Shown here: in pieces, positions 34,703-44,948 of the stretch
Numbering within the stretch: position 1 is the stretch's first letter
Layout of the letters: every line of letters begins with the position of its first letter
Assembly (NCBI RefSeq): GCF_018831085.1
Contig: NZ_JAGPNM010000001.1
Span: forward strand, 620,001 to 684,000
Direction of reading: 5' to 3'
Source: Rheinheimera oceanensis
GTDB taxonomy: Bacteria; Pseudomonadota; Gammaproteobacteria; Enterobacterales; Alteromonadaceae
Length of the DNA: 64,000 nt
Position numbers and translations under genes: made by a program
The notes under the pieces: generated by a model
Databases searched by the model: none
Seen by the model: the letters and a program-made list of their open reading frames with translations, nothing else
What the model was told of the DNA's origin: nothing

Positions 34703-36046
34703 TTAAAGCCCCAGATACCAGGTCGCAATAGAAAAGTACAACACCACACCAGCAACGTCAGCAAGAGAGGTAATTAACGGCCCGCTGGCGGTAGCCGGGT
34801 CAAGGTTAAAACGGCTGAGCAGGAACGGTAGAGATAAGCCCGTTAAACTACCTGCCAGTACTACCAGCATCATAGTGAGTGATACCACCAGCGCAATATC
34901 ATATCCGCCACGCCACCAGCCTAGCCCGACTACAGCAGCAGCCATCGTCAGGCCGAGCAAACCGGCAACCAGGCATTCCTTGCCAAGCAAATAGCCCCAG
35001 TCGCGCAGCTTAATTTCACCGGTAGCCAGAGCCCTTACCATCAGAGTGCCGGATTGTGCCCCGGCATTACCACTGCTGCCTATCAGCAAGGGCAAAAAGA
35101 ATAACAACGCTATATTGTCAGATATTGTGCCTTCAAAATAAGCAATACCTGCACCGGAGAAAATATTGCCAAACACCAGGATCACCAGCCAAAGTACCCG
35201 CTTGCGGTATAACAGGCCGATACCAGCGTCTTTTACACTGGTTTCCAGCTTGCCGATGGTGGCGGTTTTGTGGAAATCTTCTGTGGCTTCTTCTGCTGCA
35301 ACGTCCATCGCATCATCGTAGGTTACAATACCCACCATCTGGTGCTCGCTGTTAACAATAGGTAATGCAAGTAAGTCATATTTAGCGATTAACGACGCTA
35401 CTTCTTCCTGTGGCATATCAACACTGGCATAAATAGGATCGTGGTTAATCAGCTCTTCTATCGGCATATGCAGCGGTGCCAGAATAAGATCGCGCAATGA
35501 CACCACACCGATTAATTTACGGGCAGCATCTACCACATAGGCAGAATAAATGGTTTCTTTGTCCGGCGCTTCACGGCGCAGTGAGTCCAGCGCCTGTGCC
35601 ACTGTCAGCTCAGCGGCAAGAATGGCGTAGTCAGACGTCATAATAGCGCCAGCGGTGCCTTCTTCATGCGATGTCAGACGCAATAAGTCTTCACGCTCAG
35701 CTTGTGCCAGTGCGGGCAGCAGAGTTTCGCGTTGTTCATCACTTAAGCGGTTGAATAAATCGGCGCGCTCATCAGACGACATCTGGCGGATGATAGGTGC
35801 CAGTTTACGACGGCTGATACTAATCGATAATTTGACCTGTTCTTCTGCCGGTAAATAGCCAAATACTTCTGCTTGCTCAGCCCTTGGCAACACTGTTAAC
35901 AGCGTCCATAGATCCTGAGGCGCAAACTCAACCAGCGCACTGGCAAGGTCGGCGGGGTGCACATCGTCCAGCCGCTCACGCAGCAAATGTACAGTATCTG
36001 ATTCCAGCGCGGTGCGCAGCGTGTTGATCAGCGCAGGTAATTCCAT
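34703..36046 (-). CDS. mgtE: Magnesium transporter MgtE
   Basis: A 447-residue MgtE: an N-terminal helical domain (about 1-130, DVHPADLASALVEF), tandem CBS domains (about 135-255, GAIMTSDYAILAAELTVAQAL), a connecting helix and five C-terminal membrane helices. GSSGNAGAQSGTLMVRALATGEI carries the selectivity region, and the conserved pore Asp is in PLITSLADVAGVVLYF. It is a Mg2+-gated channel; the cytoplasmic domains close it when Mg2+ is high. The leader contains a hairpin just before the start codon. Confidence 0.95.
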   Translation of the reverse strand: MELPALINTLRTALESDTVHLLRERLDDVHPADLASALVEFAPQDLWTLLTVLPRAEQAEVFGYLPAEEQVKLSISISRRKLAPIIRQMSSDERADLFNRLSDEQRETLLPALAQAEREDLLRLTSHEEGTAGAIMTSDYAILAAELTVAQALDSLRREAPDKETIYSAYVVDAARKLIGVVSLRDLILAPLHMPIEELINHDPIYASVDMPQEEVASLIAKYDLLALPIVNSEHQMVGIVTYDDAMDVAAEEATEDFHKTATIGKLETSVKDAGIGLLYRKRVLWLVILVFGNIFSGAGIAYFEGTISDNIALLFFLPLLIGSSGNAGAQSGTLMVRALATGEIKLRDWGYLLGKECLVAGLLGLTMAAAVVGLGWWRGGYDIALVVSLTMMLVVLAGSLTGLSLPFLLSRFNLDPATASGPLITSLADVAGVVLYFSIATWYLGL

Positions 36047-36054
36047 AGCAACCT

Positions 36055-36076
36055 CTTACTAAACAAGCTTAGTAAG
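36055..36076 (-). promoter_or_regulatory. Hairpin in the mgtE leader next to the start codon
   Basis: Inverted repeat CTTACTAA/TTAGTAAG (8 bp, 6-base loop) ends 8 bases before the mgtE ATG, next to the GAGG ribosome binding site. It might control translation. No known Mg2+ riboswitch motif is recognised. Confidence 0.35.
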
Positions 36077-36339
36077 GGCTGAAGGCTACCTCACTAAGCG
36101 GCACAATTGGCGAAACAATTGCAAAAAATGGGTGTTTGCAGGCAAGGCCTGCTACTGGGCACGTCCATAAGGGTGATAAATCTCCGGCTAAGTTAATTAA
36201 CCTGTTGCTGAATAAGCAAAATATTGCGCTATTTTATAAAGCATAGCAGTGAATCTCAACTGAATATTGCCAAAACGCCGATAGGACTTATACAGTCTTC
36301 TTGCTAAGATTGCTGCAGTACCATGATTGAGCAAACTAT

Positions 36340-37143
36340 ATGACAACAAAAAACTCAGCAGATAATGCCTGGTGGCTGCCAATTGAACTGGCCGCTGACA
36401 GTTGCTGGAGCTTCAACATAGGCCCGTTAAGTATTTATTTTAAACGCCAGGCGCAACAGTGGTTGCTGGCATATGAACGCACCGGCAGCATGGGCGAACG
36501 CGAATTACTTAGTAGCTCTGCGGCAATTTGTATGCCGCCGCAGCTAAAAGCCGAACGTTATATGTTTCGTCAAAGCCCGGCGGCATTGTGCCTGAAACCC
36601 GTGCTGATGGACAGGCCTGTCGTGGTGAAAACGCTGCAACCTGTGCATATACCTCCTGCTGAACAAACCACCTTGTATATCAGCTCTCCGGTAAGCGTAC
36701 GGGTGTCTTTGCAACAACCGGAATACCTGTTGCAGGAAATTGCCATAACGCGTTTATCCGATACCTGGTTTGGCCCTTCTACTCAGGTGGGCGAATTATG
36801 CTACGCTGACAAAACCCATGCCCGCCACAATAAAAACGAGCTGCCTCTGCGGCCACATCGTGCCATTACACCCGTAGTGGTGCAAAACACGTCAAAACAA
36901 ATGCTGTCATTGAGCAAAATCAGTATTCCTGTGCCTTATCTGGCCGTTTACAGTTCGGCTGATGGCAATTTGTGGACCGACCCGATAACCTTGCAACACG
37001 AAGGCGCCAACAGCCTGGCCCGCTTTAAAACCGGCACTTTGTCGGCAACTGACGCCAGTGGAGCAACCCTGGTAAGCCCGGCGCGGGCTGTGCCGGAAAA
37101 ACATAGCCTGATCCGCGCCTTTACCCATATTTTTGCTGAATAA
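36340..37143 (+). CDS. DUF432-like protein paired with MscS
   Basis: A 267-residue soluble protein, predicted mostly beta, with no signal peptide or membrane segment. Residues such as FNIGPLSIYFKRQAQQWLLAYER and the central strand pattern resemble DUF432 proteins, which often sit next to small mechanosensitive channels; I hold this assignment loosely. The gene ends 12 bp before an mscS-type gene, so the two form an operon. It may regulate the channel from the cytoplasm. The ribosome binding site is weak. Confidence 0.6.
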   Translation: MTTKNSADNAWWLPIELAADSCWSFNIGPLSIYFKRQAQQWLLAYERTGSMGERELLSSSAAICMPPQLKAERYMFRQSPAALCLKPVLMDRPVVVKTLQPVHIPPAEQTTLYISSPVSVRVSLQQPEYLLQEIAITRLSDTWFGPSTQVGELCYADKTHARHNKNELPLRPHRAITPVVVQNTSKQMLSLSKISIPVPYLAVYSSADGNLWTDPITLQHEGANSLARFKTGTLSATDASGATLVSPARAVPEKHSLIRAFTHIFAE

Positions 37144-37155
37144 CCCAGAGGCAAT

Positions 37156-38007
37156 ATGACTGAACAACTACTGCACTGGCTGGAATCAGAACAAGCCAGC
37201 CATCTGTTAAGAGCAACAATTCTGCTGCTTGCCGGTTTTGTTATCGCAGGCCTGGCGTCACGTGCTATCGGCCGTATTCTGCTCAAAAGCTTTTCACAGC
37301 ATCATGTGGTGTTATTTAAACGCCTAGTGTACTGGCTATTACTGGCGTTGTTTATAGCTTCGGCGCTAAAACAGCTGGGCTTTTCGCTTAGCGTATTACT
37401 TGGTGCCGCCGGTGTGCTATCGGTTGCGCTGGGGTTTGCTTCACAAACCTCGGCATCTAACCTGATTAGCGGCTTATTTTTAATTGGTGAGCAGCCATTT
37501 CAGCTGGGCGACACCATTAAAGTAGGCAACACTACCGGTGAAGTATTATCGATAGATTTACTGTCGGTAAAACTGCGTACCTTTGATAATCTTTATGTGC
37601 GCATTCCAAATGAAAGCCTGATTAAAAGCGAAATGACCAACCTGACACGCTTTCCGATCCGGCGTTTTGATTTATTAATAGGCGTCGCTTACAAAGAAAA
37701 TATCTCACAGGTGCGCCAGGTAATGCAGAGCGTGGCCGACAATAACCCCTTATGCCTGGACGAACCCAGCCCGATGTTTTTATTTCTCGGCTTTGGTGAT
37801 TCATCGCTGAATATTCAATTTTCAGTATGGGCAAAGCGGGAAAACTTCCGCGATTTACGCAACAGCCTGCAGGAGGAAATTAAACTGGCGTTTGATAAAG
37901 CTGGTATTGAAATTCCATTTCCGCAGCGTACCGTTTATCTGGCACAACAGGCTACACCGCTACCAACAGAGGATGCTGACCCGGTAAAACAGCACAAGCC
38001 GGTATAG
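37156..38007 (+). CDS. Small-conductance mechanosensitive channel (MscS family)
   Basis: A 283-residue channel with three membrane helices. The pore helix LGAAGVLSVALGFASQTSAS has the MscS Gly/Ala packing pattern, followed by the beta domain (QPFQLGDTIKVGNTTGEVLSID) and the C-terminal alpha/beta cage. It opens under membrane tension to release solutes during hypo-osmotic shock. It follows the DUF432-like gene after 12 bp. GAGGCAAT provides the ribosome binding site. Confidence 0.93.
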   Translation: MTEQLLHWLESEQASHLLRATILLLAGFVIAGLASRAIGRILLKSFSQHHVVLFKRLVYWLLLALFIASALKQLGFSLSVLLGAAGVLSVALGFASQTSASNLISGLFLIGEQPFQLGDTIKVGNTTGEVLSIDLLSVKLRTFDNLYVRIPNESLIKSEMTNLTRFPIRRFDLLIGVAYKENISQVRQVMQSVADNNPLCLDEPSPMFLFLGFGDSSLNIQFSVWAKRENFRDLRNSLQEEIKLAFDKAGIEIPFPQRTVYLAQQATPLPTEDADPVKQHKPV

Positions 38008-38096
38008 GCTTTACTTGCTAAGTACGCTGAAATAACGTTAACTGGTAACACTATTGCTACAGACTCTACCTTACCGTCAGCCAGAGGAGCAGGCTT

Positions 38097-39716
38097 ATGT
38101 TTCGCAGTCTAAGCTGCTTATTAACCGCTGTTTTCTGCTGTACCAGTTGGGCTGATTGCACTGAAGTCAGCCCACAAAGTAATACCACGCTACCCAAAGG
38201 CGTTAAAGTGGGTAATATCGAATACCAACGTAATAACGTATTCGACCTGAACGAGAAAGGCACATTCTGGCTGCACCGCTTTGCTAACTACAGCCACATT
38301 GTAACCAAAGAACCTACAATACAGGACGATTTGCTGTTTCTGCCCGGAGAGCCGCTTAACCTGCATGATCTGGAGGAAACCGAACGCTTACTGCGCAGCC
38401 GTGGTTACATCCGCGAGGCCTCCGTCAATGTGATCCGCTACTGCGAAGATACACAAAGCGTCGATATACTGGTAGAAACCTGGGACACCTGGTCTTTACT
38501 GCCCAAAATAGATTTTAGCAGCGAAGGTGGTGAAACCGACTACTCCCTAGGTATTGCCGACGATAACCTGCTGGGTACCGGTAACCAGCTACAGCTGGAC
38601 TACGCAAAAGACAGTGAACGTAGCGGCTATCTGCTGAGTTTTGCCTCGCCGAATATCTTTGGCACCCACTGGAATACCCTCACCCGCTACGCCGATAACT
38701 CAGACGGCGAAAGCTATCACTTTGCGCTGACACGGCCTTTTTACCGGCTGTCATCCAAGTGGGCATTCAGTTTAGATATAGAGCAGAAAAAAGAAGAAAT
38801 TAAAGACTATCTGCTGGGTGATGAAGTAAACCTGTACCACCGCAAACAAAAATGGTTTGAAAGTTACGCCGGTTTTAAAATTGCAGAGCAGGGCAACCGC
38901 ATTCACCGGCTTAACGTGGGTATAACGCTGGACGATACTAAATTTCAGTATATTGATGAAACCCAGTATACCGTGCCGGAAGATCGCAATTTGTCCTCTG
39001 TCTGGCTGGAATACCAGATGCTGCAAACTGACTATAAAAAGCTGTTTAACATTAACCAGTTTAACCGGGTAGAAGATATTAACCTGGGCTGGCAGGCACG
39101 GTTACGCATTGGCCGTTTGCAGTCATGGCTTAGTGCAGACAAGCCTGGCTGGCAACTGGATTCTGAGCTGGCCAAGGTATGGCAGCTAAACAGCGACACC
39201 TTCTTGCTGGGTAACAGCCGCTATCAGGCGCTATGGTTAAAACAAATGAACCAGCATTTGTTTAGTAATCAGCTGCAGCTGGTACATCAGTTAAACAACA
39301 GCAGTAGTGCGGTAGGTATTATCAACGCTGAATTTGGCCGTCAGCTGTTCCAGGATAACACCCTCTACTTGGGCGGTGACACCGGCCTGCGTGCCTTTCC
39401 GCTGTACTACCAACGAGGTGACAGCCGTATTGTTGCCACTGCCGAATACCGCTACTTTACCGATTGGACAATATTACAATTGCTGGACGTAGGCTTTGCC
39501 AGCTTTGTTGATGCCGGCCGCAGCTGGGGTGCCGAGCAGGATTTTGACAGCAATATCGATGATGGCGTGTTGTTTGGTGTCGGTGGTGGTATCCGTTTGC
39601 TGTCGTCGCATTCCAGCCGTGGCACCATGATCCATATTGATCTAACCCATCCTTTTACCGACAACCCTGAGCTGGATGCCTGGCAGTGGCGGGTTACTGC
39701 GAAAAAACGTTTTTAG
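38097..39716 (+). CDS. BamA/TamA-like outer-membrane beta-barrel protein
   Basis: A 539-residue protein with a signal peptide (to about residue 19, SWA), a single POTRA-like domain (about 85-125, LNLHDLEETERLLRSRGYI) and a 16-strand barrel of the bacterial surface antigen family ending in Phe (VTAKKRF). GGDTGLRAFPLYYQRG corresponds to the conserved loop-6 region, with GLRAF in place of VRGF/Y. With one POTRA it is neither BamA (five) nor TamA (three). Function unknown; probably assembly or transport of an outer-membrane component. It is transcribed after mscS with a 90 bp gap. Confidence 0.8.
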   Translation: MFRSLSCLLTAVFCCTSWADCTEVSPQSNTTLPKGVKVGNIEYQRNNVFDLNEKGTFWLHRFANYSHIVTKEPTIQDDLLFLPGEPLNLHDLEETERLLRSRGYIREASVNVIRYCEDTQSVDILVETWDTWSLLPKIDFSSEGGETDYSLGIADDNLLGTGNQLQLDYAKDSERSGYLLSFASPNIFGTHWNTLTRYADNSDGESYHFALTRPFYRLSSKWAFSLDIEQKKEEIKDYLLGDEVNLYHRKQKWFESYAGFKIAEQGNRIHRLNVGITLDDTKFQYIDETQYTVPEDRNLSSVWLEYQMLQTDYKKLFNINQFNRVEDINLGWQARLRIGRLQSWLSADKPGWQLDSELAKVWQLNSDTFLLGNSRYQALWLKQMNQHLFSNQLQLVHQLNNSSSAVGIINAEFGRQLFQDNTLYLGGDTGLRAFPLYYQRGDSRIVATAEYRYFTDWTILQLLDVGFASFVDAGRSWGAEQDFDSNIDDGVLFGVGGGIRLLSSHSSRGTMIHIDLTHPFTDNPELDAWQWRVTAKKRF

Positions 39717-39731
39717 TTCTAAGTTATCTGA

Positions 39732-39834
39732 CGAAAACCGGCTTGCCCTAAGTCAACCGTTGCAGGCCAGGATGGCCGAATCGAGCCCCCAGGGAGGGGT
39801 TCACGGCGTGTTGACGTAGGCAAACCGGTTTTCG
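39732..39834. repeat. Palindromic intergenic element R2
   Basis: A 103 bp element with near-perfect inverted ends: CGAAAACCGGCTTGCC on the left and GGCAAACCGGTTTTCG on the right, extended by GTCAAC/GTTGAC. Read on the minus strand it has one stem-loop CCCC-TCCCT-GGGG, then CTCGATTC, then a second stem-loop GGCC-ATCCT-GGCC. The same two-hairpin order is seen at 44949 and 45492. It lies between the convergent outer-membrane gene and mutM. Confidence 0.75.
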
Positions 39835-39861
39835 CCTAAACTCAACTAGCCGTTTGAATTG

Positions 39862-40671
39862 TTAATTTTGACACTTCGGACAAAACACGGTGCTGCGCTG
39901 GCCAAGCCGAATTTCACTTAATACCGTGCCACAGGTTAAACAAGGCTGGCCGCCGCGGCCATACACCAGCAATTGCTGGGCAAAATAGCCAGGCTTACCG
40001 TCAGCCTGGCTAAAATCTTTTAACGTAGTACCGCCCTGCTTAATGGCTGCTGCCAGCGTGTCTTTGATCACCGGCAACAGTTTTTTCAGTTGTCGTGTTG
40101 TTACCGCTTTGGCCGGTTTAGATGGCAAAATACCGGCTTTGAATAAGGCTTCGTTGGCGTAAATATTACCCACGCCTACCACCACATGGTTATCCATCAG
40201 CACCAGTTTTGCTGCACTGCCCCGCCTGGCAAAAGCCGCGGTTAAATGCGCCAGATTAAAACTATCGCTCAATGGCTCCGGCCCCAGGCTGGCCAGTAAC
40301 GGGTGGGTTTCTCCCTTGTGTTGCCACAACACAGCGCCAAAACGGCGGGTATCGTTTAACCTAAGCAGCATACCGCTGGCTAATACCAGATCAATATGAT
40401 CATGCTTAGTTGCAGGCGTATCAGCCGGTATAACCTTTAAATGGCCCGACATACCCAGATGCAAAATAATATCGCCTTCAGGCAGCTGAATAAGCAAATA
40501 CTTGGCACGGCGCGTTACCGACAAAATCGGCTGGTTTAGTTGCGCCAGCACCTCATCCGGTACCCACCAGCGTAGCTGGCGTTGGCGTGCCACCACGTTA
40601 ACTAATTGCTGGTTTTCCAGATAAGGGCTAATGCCCTGGCGCGATACTTCAACTTCCGGTAATTCTGGCAC
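39862..40671 (-). CDS. mutM: Formamidopyrimidine-DNA glycosylase (Fpg)
   Basis: A 269-residue protein of usual length. PELPEV at the N-terminus supplies the catalytic Pro/Glu after Met removal. [12 protein letters not shown] is the conserved helix-two-turn-helix. The C-terminal zinc finger has CLTCG and CPKCQ. It removes 8-oxoguanine and other oxidised purines and nicks the abasic site. Its position beside rpmG-rpmB-radC-coaBC matches the order in E. coli. Confidence 0.96.
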   Translation of the reverse strand: MPELPEVEVSRQGISPYLENQQLVNVVARQRQLRWWVPDEVLAQLNQPILSVTRRAKYLLIQLPEGDIILHLGMSGHLKVIPADTPATKHDHIDLVLASGMLLRLNDTRRFGAVLWQHKGETHPLLASLGPEPLSDSFNLAHLTAAFARRGSAAKLVLMDNHVVVGVGNIYANEALFKAGILPSKPAKAVTTRQLKKLLPVIKDTLAAAIKQGGTTLKDFSQADGKPGYFAQQLLVYGRGGQPCLTCGTVLSEIRLGQRSTVFCPKCQN

Positions 40672-40673
40672 GG

Positions 40674-41156
40674 TTACTCCGCTGTATCGATTAAAAACAA
40701 TTGCGCAGCCTGGGCGGCGCTTAACTGGTAAAACTGCTGCTGCCCGGCCTGTTGCAGCAAATACCGGCCGTTACCGGTATCAGACGCCGGATACAATAAC
40801 CAAATAAGCGGTGCCGTTTGCCCCACCAGCTGTACACTGGCCTGTGCTACCGGTACACGGCTTTTATCTGTACCCACCTCAACCGGCGTAAGCAAACTAT
40901 GCTGCCAGGCCACTGCCAACTGTGCTGCATCCAGCGGCTTACTGAGTGGGGGTTGTAACTGCCATACCGGCCCGGCTTTAACAAGCCGCGTATTAGCAAA
41001 AGCTACCATCAGTAGTTCACTATCAGCGGGGAGCAACCTGTGCTCAGGCGCATTAAACTGTGCTAAACGCTGCGGTATACCGTACAGCGCAAACATTAGT
41101 ATCAGCACTGCAAAAATCAGTACATTGTTCCAGTTACGGCGGGAAAGTTTTAGCAT
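40674..41156 (-). CDS. Hypothetical membrane-anchored protein upstream of mutM
   Basis: A 160-residue protein with one N-terminal helix (about residues 10-28, [18 protein letters not shown]) and a periplasmic domain with short strands. The start at ATG 41156 has AGG seven bases upstream; the frame extends to 41216 without a better signal. It ends 2 bp before mutM, so the two are cotranscribed. No family recognised and no catalytic motif seen. Confidence 0.6.
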   Translation of the reverse strand: MLKLSRRNWNNVLIFAVLILMFALYGIPQRLAQFNAPEHRLLPADSELLMVAFANTRLVKAGPVWQLQPPLSKPLDAAQLAVAWQHSLLTPVEVGTDKSRVPVAQASVQLVGQTAPLIWLLYPASDTGNGRYLLQQAGQQQFYQLSAAQAAQLFLIDTAE

Positions 41157-41216
41157 AACCATACCTGTGTGCAAAAGCTTTGCGGCATAGTAACTTAGGC
41201 GGGCTTTAAAAAGCAA

Positions 41217-41238
41217 AAACCCGGCGTTGGCCGGGTTT
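41217..41238 (-). terminator. Intrinsic terminator of rpmB-rpmG
   Basis: AACCCGGC-GTTG-GCCGGGTT stem. On the minus strand it is followed by TTTTTGCTTTTT. It lies 10 bp after the rpmG stop. Confidence 0.9.
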
Positions 41239-41248
41239 CTGTGTTCGA

Positions 41249-41404
41249 TTACTTGATTTTCGCTTCTTTGAAAATCACATGCTTACGCACTTTAGGATCA
41301 AACTTTTTGATTTCCATTTTTTCTGGCATGGTGCGCTTGTTCTTCGTTGTTGTATAGAAGAAACCAGTGCCTGCAGAAGAAACTAAACGGATTTTATCGC
41401 GCAT
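41249..41404 (-). CDS. rpmG: 50S ribosomal protein L33
   Basis: A 51-residue protein, [20 protein letters not shown] then [20 protein letters not shown] and a Lys-rich end, which is L33. It lacks the zinc-binding cysteines, as is common for the gammaproteobacterial form. It lies 10 bp after rpmB on the same transcript and is followed by a strong terminator. Confidence 0.97.
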   Translation of the reverse strand: MRDKIRLVSSAGTGFFYTTTKNKRTMPEKMEIKKFDPKVRKHVIFKEAKIK

Positions 41405-41414
41405 TTTTTATTCC

Positions 41415-41651
41415 TTACACCTTGTGACCGTTAGCACGCACTTCGGCTAATACCGCATCGATACCTTTCTTATCGATGATGCGCATACCACGGGTAGAAG
41501 TACGTAATGTAACAAAACGGTTTTCACTTTCAACCCAGAAACGGTGAGTTTGCAGGTTAGGCAGGAAACGGCGCTTAGTAGCATTGTTGGCGTGCGAACG
41601 ACGGTTACCCACCATCGGACCTTTGCCAGTTACTTGGCACACTCTAGACAT
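41415..41651 (-). CDS. rpmB: 50S ribosomal protein L28
   Basis: A 78-residue protein beginning [20 protein letters not shown], the standard L28 start, and of normal length. TTGGAG is the ribosome binding site. First gene of the rpmB-rpmG operon, with a clear sigma70 promoter about 85-110 bp upstream. Confidence 0.97.
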   Translation of the reverse strand: MSRVCQVTGKGPMVGNRRSHANNATKRRFLPNLQTHRFWVESENRFVTLRTSTRGMRIIDKKGIDAVLAEVRANGHKV

Positions 41652-41735
41652 GTCAATAGTTCTCCAAAATTACATCAGCTCGAGCTGTCATCACCCTTCT
41701 GGCCAAGAAGGTTGCCCCAAAACAAGAGGGCGCAA

Positions 41736-41764
41736 TTTATACACGAATAAGCCGCCTTATTCAA
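41736..41764 (-). promoter_or_regulatory. sigma70 promoter of rpmB-rpmG
   Basis: On the minus strand TTGAAT (41764-41759), 17 bp spacer, TATAAA (41741-41736), followed by a GC-rich discriminator (TTGCGCCC) typical of growth-rate-controlled ribosomal promoters. Confidence 0.8.
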
Positions 41765-41815
41765 GCGAAATCTTTCGCCCGCGCGCAGAGATCCGGCAAG
41801 GATCCCGGCGGTTCT

Positions 41816-42490
41816 TTACAGCCAGCCACGCTCTGCAAAGGAGATTACATCAGCATCGCCCACAATAAAGTGATCCAATACCTTGATATCTACCAACATT
41901 AACGCCTGAATTAATCGTTCAGTAATCGCTCTGTCCGCCCGGCTTGGTTCAGCCACGCCAGAGGGATGATTGTGCGCCAGAATAACAGCGGCGGCATTAT
42001 GCGCTAAAGCCTGCTGAACTACAATACGCGGATACACCGGCGAGGCATCTATAGTGCCAGCAAATAACGGCTCGGCTTTAATCAGCCGGTGTTGGCTGTC
42101 TAAATACAGTAAAAGAAAAACTTCGCGCTGCTCACCACTGATAGCATGCTGCAAATAACGTTTCACGGTAGCGGGCTCGGTAAACACGGTATCGCGTTGC
42201 ATTTGCTGATGCAAATAACGTTTGCTCAGCTCCAGCACAGCCTGCAACTGTACAAACTTGGCCTCACCCAAGCCTTTGGCCGAACAAAAATCAGCCTGGC
42301 TGGCACCAAGTAAACGCCTTAACGATCCAAACTGATTTAACAACTGCCGTGCCAGCGTTACCGCATCGGTACCGGCTATACCGGTGCGCAAAAAAATAGC
42401 CAGTAACTCGGCGTCTGACAGTGCTGTCGCGCCTCTGTCGAGCAGTTTTTCCCTTGGCCGCTCTGTGGCCGGCCAGTGACGAATACTCAT
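41816..42490 (-). CDS. radC: RadC/JAB-domain protein
   Basis: A 224-residue protein. The N-terminal part has helix-hairpin-helix character (about 40-90), and the C-terminal JAB/MPN domain holds the metal motif H-N-H-P-S-G-x6-S-x2-[18 protein letters not shown] is the typical RadC N-terminus, and GAGGGA precedes ATG 42490; the frame to 42601 runs into the divergent coaBC. Its old link to DNA repair is doubtful and its true function is unsettled. Genome position is conserved. Confidence 0.92.
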   Translation of the reverse strand: MSIRHWPATERPREKLLDRGATALSDAELLAIFLRTGIAGTDAVTLARQLLNQFGSLRRLLGASQADFCSAKGLGEAKFVQLQAVLELSKRYLHQQMQRDTVFTEPATVKRYLQHAISGEQREVFLLLYLDSQHRLIKAEPLFAGTIDASPVYPRIVVQQALAHNAAAVILAHNHPSGVAEPSRADRAITERLIQALMLVDIKVLDHFIVGDADVISFAERGWL

Positions 42491-42572
42491 GCTATCCCTC
42501 CCTGAATTGATGCTGAATTTGTGTTTCCATGCTATCTTATCGCCAGTTTTTTCCGGTTCCGGTGTCTCTGTT

Positions 42573-43784
42573 ATGTTGCAAACCCTTGCCCAAAAACACA
42601 TTTTGTTAGGTATCAGTGGCGGTATTGCCGCCTATAAAAGTGCAGACTTAGTACGCCGCTTAAAAGAACGCGGCGCGGATGTACGGGTTATTTTAACCGA
42701 CGCAGCCCAGCACTTTATTACCCCGCTAACACTGCAGGCAGTATCCGGCAACCCGGTAAGCACCAGCTTGCTGGACCCGGCAGCTGAAGCCGCCATGGGC
42801 CATATCGAGCTGGCAAAATGGGCTGACATCGTGTTAATTGCCCCGGCCAGTGCCGATATTATCGCCCGCATAGCGCATGGCTTAGCCAACGATTTGCTGA
42901 CAACCTGCGTGCTGGCCACTGCGGCACCTGTTGCTGTAGCGCCTGCAATGAACCAGCAGATGTATAAAAACATAGCTACCCAGAATAATTTAGCCACTTT
43001 AAAAGCACATAATTTTTACATTTATGGCCCTGGTGTGGGTGAACAAGCCTGCGGTGATGTTGGTTCAGGCCGCATGCTGGAGCCGTTAGAACTGGTCAGC
43101 GCCCTAGAAAAACATTTTTCAGCTGAACAGCAACTTAATAACATAAAAATCACAATCACTGCCGGCCCAACGCGTGAAGCTATTGATCCGGTGCGTTATA
43201 TTTCTAACCACAGCTCCGGCAAAATGGGTTTTGCCTTAGCGCAAGCCGCCGTAGCTATGGGCGCACAGGTAACTCTGATTAGCGGCCCGGTGCAGTTAGC
43301 CACACCGGCAGGCGTAACACGCATTGACGTGACCACAGCAGAGCAGATGCATAACGCCGCGCTGGCGCAGGCGGTACAAAGCGATATTTTTATTGGCTGT
43401 GCCGCTGTAGCCGATTATCGGGTGGCAGAGGTTGCCAGTGAAAAGATGAAAAAAACTGCCGGCGACAGCCTTGAGCTGAAGCTGGTAAAAAACCCCGATA
43501 TCATTGCCGCTGTTGCGGCACTTTCCGCACAACGCCCCTTTACTGTAGGTTTTGCCGCAGAAACACAAAACGTACTGCAATACGCCAAAGATAAACTGGC
43601 ACGCAAAAAGCTGGATTTAATTTGCGCTAATGACGTATCAGGCACTGAACTGGGTTTTAACAGCGATCATAATGCTGTCACCCTGGTGTGGCAGCATGGC
43701 GAGCAGGCATTAGAAGCCCAGCCCAAAGCTGATTTAGCCAAAGCCATACTGCAGCATATTTATGCCCGGTTTTCCGCCAGCTAA
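42573..43784 (+). CDS. coaBC: CoaBC: phosphopantothenoylcysteine decarboxylase/synthetase
   Basis: A 403-residue bifunctional enzyme of coenzyme A synthesis. N-terminal CoaC flavoprotein ([20 protein letters not shown]; the conserved APAMNQQM segment; Cys in the [13 protein letters not shown] loop) and C-terminal CoaB ([20 protein letters not shown], and the KxKK-type region EKMKKTA). Start ATG 42573 is chosen because residues before it are not conserved and overlap radC's leader. It is divergent from radC and followed by dut. Confidence 0.96.
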   Translation: MLQTLAQKHILLGISGGIAAYKSADLVRRLKERGADVRVILTDAAQHFITPLTLQAVSGNPVSTSLLDPAAEAAMGHIELAKWADIVLIAPASADIIARIAHGLANDLLTTCVLATAAPVAVAPAMNQQMYKNIATQNNLATLKAHNFYIYGPGVGEQACGDVGSGRMLEPLELVSALEKHFSAEQQLNNIKITITAGPTREAIDPVRYISNHSSGKMGFALAQAAVAMGAQVTLISGPVQLATPAGVTRIDVTTAEQMHNAALAQAVQSDIFIGCAAVADYRVAEVASEKMKKTAGDSLELKLVKNPDIIAAVAALSAQRPFTVGFAAETQNVLQYAKDKLARKKLDLICANDVSGTELGFNSDHNAVTLVWQHGEQALEAQPKADLAKAILQHIYARFSAS

Positions 43785-43831
43785 TTACCATTAAAAGACT
43801 AATTATCAATAAAATAAGAGTTAAGCCGTAA

Positions 43832-44290
43832 ATGAAAAAAGCCATTGATTTAAAAATACTTGACCCGCGTATTGGTACAGAATTTCCGTTACCGGCTTAT
43901 GCCACACCGGGCTCTGCCGGGTTAGATTTACGCGCCTGTATAGACAGCACGCTGACACTGGCACCAGGTGAAACGACATTAATTCCTACCGGTTTATCTA
44001 TTTTTATCGGTGATGCCAATTTATGCGCCACTATCCTGCCCCGCTCTGGCCTTGGCCATAAGCACGGCATCGTGTTGGGCAATCTGGTTGGCTTAATCGA
44101 CTCGGATTATCAGGGCCCGTTAATGGTATCTATGTGGAACCGCGGCAATGACAGCTTTACTATCGAGCCGGGTGATCGCATTGCCCAGCTGGTGTTTATG
44201 CCGGTAGTGCAGGCAGAATTTAATATTGTCGACAGTTTTGAGCAGACAGCGCGCGGCGAAGGCGGTTTTGGCTCATCAGGTAAAGCTTAA
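43832..44290 (+). CDS. dut: dUTP diphosphatase
   Basis: A 152-residue trimeric dUTPase of usual length. The five motifs are visible: AGLDLRA (1), PRSGLG (2), GLIDSDYQG (3), RIAQLVF (4) and [10 protein letters not shown] (5, the C-terminal arm). It hydrolyses dUTP to dUMP, keeping uracil out of DNA. It lies 47 bp after coaBC and just before slmA, as in E. coli. Confidence 0.97.
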   Translation: MKKAIDLKILDPRIGTEFPLPAYATPGSAGLDLRACIDSTLTLAPGETTLIPTGLSIFIGDANLCATILPRSGLGHKHGIVLGNLVGLIDSDYQGPLMVSMWNRGNDSFTIEPGDRIAQLVFMPVVQAEFNIVDSFEQTARGEGGFGSSGKA

Positions 44291-44291
44291 G

Positions 44292-44882
44292 ATGCCGGCA
44301 CCTCGTCGTAGTAACCGTAAAGAAGATATTTTGCAGGCCCTTGCGGCCATGTTGCAAAGCAATAACGGCCAGCGTATTACCACCGCCGCACTGGCAGAAA
44401 AAGTCGGCGTATCTGAAGCAGCGCTATACCGGCACTTTCCCAGTAAGGCACGGATGTTTGAAGGCTTAATTGAGTTTATCGAAGATACCCTGCTATCACG
44501 CATTAATGGCATTCTGGACGAACATAAAGACACCGCCAGCCGTACCGGGCTTATTCTGCAGCTGATATTAGTGTTCGCCGAACGTAACCCCGGTATTTGC
44601 CGTATTCTCACCGGTGATGCCTTGCAAGGCGAGCAGGAACGCCTGCAAGAACGGGTAGCCCAGTTATTTGAAAAGCTGGAAACCCAGTTAAAGCAATGTC
44701 TGCGTGAGCGTAAGCTGCGTGAAGGTAAAGGCTTTAGTATCGACGAAGGCGAGCTGGCAAACCTGCTGCTGGCCACGGTAGAGGGTAAGCTAAGCCAGTT
44801 TGTCCGCTCTGGTTTTACCCGCTTACCAACCCAGCACTGGGCTAATCAGTGGGCACAACTACAAACTGCTCTGTTTAGCTAA
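44292..44882 (+). CDS. slmA: Nucleoid occlusion factor SlmA
   Basis: A 196-residue TetR-family protein. The N-terminal helix-turn-helix ([24 protein letters not shown]) and length match SlmA. It binds specific sites spread over the chromosome and blocks FtsZ ring assembly over the nucleoid. The start at ATG 44292 is 1 bp after the dut stop; the frame reaches further upstream inside dut but is not conserved there. Confidence 0.95.
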   Translation: MPAPRRSNRKEDILQALAAMLQSNNGQRITTAALAEKVGVSEAALYRHFPSKARMFEGLIEFIEDTLLSRINGILDEHKDTASRTGLILQLILVFAERNPGICRILTGDALQGEQERLQERVAQLFEKLETQLKQCLRERKLREGKGFSIDEGELANLLLATVEGKLSQFVRSGFTRLPTQHWANQWAQLQTALFS

Positions 44883-44948
44883 ATCATAACGTGAGAGCAG
44901 CGTGGCTGCTGTGCTTTCGTAGCAGCGGCAACTAAGGTAGTAACGTCT

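Noticed and set aside
42632..42997. 121-codon minus-strand frame within coaBC
   Set aside because: Overlaps a conserved essential enzyme on the other strand and has no family features.
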